55,538 nt of DNA from Gilvibacter sp. (GTDB lineage Bacteria; Bacteroidota; Bacteroidia; Flavobacteriales; Flavobacteriaceae), in the NCBI RefSeq assembly GCF_013214815.1, contig NZ_JABSPU010000013.1, forward strand, positions 1 to 55,538, in the 5' to 3' direction. The position numbers were made by a program, and so were the translations under genes. The notes under the pieces were generated by a model. It had not been told where the DNA came from. It was given only the letters and a program-made list of their open reading frames with translations, and ran no database searches. Of this stretch, positions 53,901 to 55,538 are shown piece after piece. Position 1 is the stretch's first letter. Every line of letters begins with the position of its first letter.

Positions 53901-54276
53901 TTTGGTTAGCCTTATAATCAAAAGCCTGCTTGCGTATACTCTCTAAGTCTTTGGTCTTGGTACTTTTTAATTCTACAACACCAATAGCGCTATCATTCTT
54001 TAAAATGGCTCCATCAGCCTTTCTGGCATTGGTCTCATTCTTGTACTCGGCGACAAGGTTAAATGGTTCCTTAGGCTTTAAAGTGTAACCAAGAACATTA
54101 ACGAAAAGTTCTGTCAAGAAAATACCCTGGTACTCTTCTTCTTTTGAGTTCTTAATATTCTCCTGGATCTTGGCATTTAGAAAATACTTACTGAACCGCT
54201 TGAATTGCCGTTCTAAAAGTGCTTTATCTTGTAGGTTTAGGTATTTCTTTAGAACAGAAGCTTGAAATAAGGGCAT
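50990..54276 (-). pseudogene. Type IIG restriction-modification gene split by a one-base deletion
   Basis: Segment 1 (54276 to 53188) starts M-P-L-F-Q-A-S-V-L-K-K-Y-L and contains a nuclease-type K-A-D-G-A-I-L ... G-V-V-E-L-K-S. Segment 2 (to 50990) has the adenine methyltransferase motifs D-P-A-C-G-S-G-A-F-L and G-N-P-P-Y-V and a C-terminal target-recognition part with a coiled-coil end. The frames join if one A is restored in the A-triplet near 53219-53222: T-L-K-L-A-N-Y-D-F-E-S-Q then leads straight into N-I-L-G-H-I-F-E-N-S-L-N-E-I-E. With that base the gene is 3288 nt, 1095 residues, a normal Eco57I-type length. Base composition of segment 2 is more AT-rich than the neighbours. Confidence 0.85.
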
Positions 54277-54384
54277 AAAAGAGACCTGAGTTGTTAGTTT
54301 AATTAACCTATTTACCGGGGAGTAAGTAAAAATAACAAATACCTTAAAAAAGCTTCTAAGAATTAAAAAGTAATTCCAAAACCG

Positions 54385-54536
54385 CCCCTTCAAGCGAAGC
54401 GTCTGTATATTCCCAAAGATCGGTTCGATGTCGCAATAATGCTGCGTAGCAGCTTGCGACTCAGATTTTGGGAATGGTTCGGCGCGACTTCGTATTTTTT
54501 GTTAACGAAGGAGCGGTGAAACAGACTTGGAAGGGG
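54385..54536. repeat. 152-bp compound inverted repeat between restriction gene and tRNA
   Basis: Nested arms: CCCCTTC...GTCTGT (54385-54406) pairs with ACAGACTTGGAAGGGG (54521-54536); ATTCCCAAAGATC (54409-54421) with GATTTTGGGAAT (54464-54475); GTCGCAA (54430-54436) with TTGCGAC (54454-54460); GCTGC/GCAGC around a 3-nt loop in the centre. A separate 9-bp stem GGTACTTTT/AAAAGTACC lies at 54549-54577. No ORF fits. The 54277-54384 stretch shows nothing else. Confidence 0.55.
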
Positions 54537-54582
54537 CTAGCGCTTTTGGGTACTTTTGCCGCGATGGGAAAAGTACCATAAT

Positions 54583-54616
54583 AAAAAAACCTCCAACTTT
54601 CGTTGAAGGTTTTTTT
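54583..54616 (-). terminator. Terminator behind tRNA-Leu (bidirectional shape)
   Basis: AAAAAAACCT-C-CAAC pairs with GTTG-A-AGGTTTTTTT around a 4-nt TTTC loop; the stem starts 2 nt after the tRNA end on the minus strand and has a T-run on both strands. Confidence 0.85.
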
Positions 54617-54617
54617 G

Positions 54618-54699
54618 TGCGGATGAAGGGAGTCGAACCCCCACGCCTTGCGGCACTAGATCCTAAGTCTAGCATGTCTACCAGTTCCATCACATCCGC
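54618..54699 (-). tRNA. tRNA-Leu (anticodon UAG)
   Basis: 82 nt. Acceptor stem GCGGATG/CATCCGC, discriminator A, anticodon stem CTAGA/TCTAG with loop C-T-TAG-G-A, a long variable arm (GCC-GCAA-GGC) typical of class II tRNAs, and T-loop TTCGACT. The CCA end is not encoded. Confidence 0.95.
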
Positions 54700-54870
54700 T
54701 TAGGGCTGCAAATATAATTAATATTGCTAAATCCAAAAGGACTTAATAGAAATTTTTAGCCGTGGATTGATTGCTGATTTTTAGCCGTAAACTCAGGCTG
54801 ATCTCTAGCCCGACCACTCCTATGTCATATACACATTTTTTGATACCTTAGTGAGCCTTAAAAATTTGAG

Positions 54871-55538
54871 ATGAAAAGTGCCAAAGACTACATAGAACAA
54901 AACAAAGACCGATTCCTCTCGGAACTCATTGATCTTTTAAAAATTCCTTCCATTAGCGCAGACTCAGCTTATGAGAAAGATGTGATCGCGACGGCCAAAG
55001 TGATCGAGCAGCGCTTACTGGAAGCCGGTTGTGAAACCGTGGAGATCTGTGAGACGCCAGGGTATCCTATTGTCTTTGGAGAAAAAATTATTGACCCGGC
55101 CTTACCCACTGTTTTGGTTTACGGACATTACGACGTACAACCACCAGACCCTTTAGATCTTTGGGACAGCCCTCCTTTTGAGCCGGTGATCAAAAACACG
55201 GAATTGCACCCAGAGGGCGCAATCTTCGCGCGTGGAGCATGTGATGACAAAGGACAAATGTATATGCACGTCAAGGCTTTAGAGTATATGACCAAGACCG
55301 ATCAATTGCCTTGTAACGTCAAATTCATGATAGAAGGTGAAGAAGAAGTGGGCAGTGAAAGTTTGAGTTGGTTTGTAAAACGCAATCAGCAAAAGCTGGC
55401 TAACGATGTTATTTTGATCAGCGATACGGGAATGATCGCAAACGATATTCCTTCTATCACCACAGGGCTTAGAGGATTGAGTTATGTAGAGGTGGAAGTG
55501 ACCGGGCCTAATCGCGATTTGCCCTCCGGCCTTTACGG
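54871..55538 (+). CDS. M20-family dipeptidase (3' end missing)
   Basis: The frame starts at 54871 and runs off the right edge (222 residues seen). M20/carnosinase metal motifs: V-Y-G-H-Y-D-V-Q-P-P (about 88-97), R-G-A-C-D-D-K-G-Q (about 125-133), E-G-E-E-E-V-G-S-E (about 155-163) and S-D-T-G-M. No signal peptide, so cytoplasmic. Where family members usually have R-D-L-H-S-G this one reads R-D-L-P-S-G (codon CCC): the His that reaches across to the partner subunit's active site in carnosinase-like dimers appears to be Pro. Confidence 0.88.
   Translation, partial: MKSAKDYIEQNKDRFLSELIDLLKIPSISADSAYEKDVIATAKVIEQRLLEAGCETVEICETPGYPIVFGEKIIDPALPTVLVYGHYDVQPPDPLDLWDSPPFEPVIKNTELHPEGAIFARGACDDKGQMYMHVKALEYMTKTDQLPCNVKFMIEGEEEVGSESLSWFVKRNQQKLANDVILISDTGMIANDIPSITTGLRGLSYVEVEVTGPNRDLPSGLY

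Noticed and set aside
54502-54693. 63-codon ORF over the tRNA
   Set aside because: Its first half is the tRNA-Leu sequence and the rest crosses the terminator hairpin.
1-55538. CRISPR array
   Set aside because: No regularly spaced direct repeats were seen and no cas-like gene is present.

Overview
The window reads as a chromosomal segment of a marine-type member of the Flavobacteriaceae (Bacteroidota). Support comes from a SusC/SusD pair, lipoproteins with a Cys lipobox, GH97, three very large CRTAC1-type (FG-GAP/VCBS plus ASPIC/UnbV) lipoproteins, a mevalonate-pathway cluster, AT-rich gene starts without clear Shine-Dalgarno sites, and several promoter-like TAnnTTTG boxes. No species can be named from the sequence alone.

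Layout. 1-2043 (minus): 5' end of a GH113-like lipoprotein, an outer-membrane barrel protein and a DUF547 protein. 2238-7866 (plus): FAD/NAD(P) oxidoreductase, multi-cluster 4Fe-4S membrane protein, MORN-type (YwqK-like) protein and two family-2 glycosyltransferases. 7863-11703: M28 peptidase with PDZ domain, TolB-like propeller lipoprotein and a GT-C type membrane glycosyltransferase. 11630-16509 (minus): an RsuA/RluB-like protein that lacks the catalytic Asp, a nitrilase, a UbiA prenyltransferase, mevalonate kinase and diphosphomevalonate decarboxylase. 16615-17169: TetR regulator with a perfect palindromic operator.

17159-50147 is a large carbohydrate-utilisation locus. From the centre outwards it holds: a LacI regulator (45305) with operators and a promoter; susC-susD with an intrinsic terminator; a tightly overlapped operon of three CRTAC1-type lipoproteins, a vanadium-haloperoxidase/PAP2-type lipoprotein, a membrane-anchored GyrI-like protein, a GH97 alpha-glucosidase and a GH100 invertase-like enzyme; then a second operon of an SLC45-like transporter, a second MFS transporter, a fungal-type neutral trehalase, a PfkB sugar kinase and an HI0933-type flavoprotein. 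A LacI-type operator in front of the second operon matches the palindrome in front of lacI at 13 of 14 bases, which suggests one regulator for both. On the other side of lacI lie a PfkB fructokinase, a sugar-porter MFS and a GH32 fructanase/invertase broken by a nonsense codon and a frameshift. Together the genes suggest import and breakdown of alpha-linked glucosides and/or sucrose/trehalose. The roles of the CRTAC1-haloperoxidase block are unknown and it is the most interesting part of the window.

50246-55538: an unrecognised small protein with a terminator, a type IIG restriction-modification gene split by a single-base deletion, a 152-bp compound inverted repeat, a tRNA-Leu(UAG), and the 5' part of an M20 dipeptidase. 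No CRISPR array, rRNA, integrase or transposase was seen.
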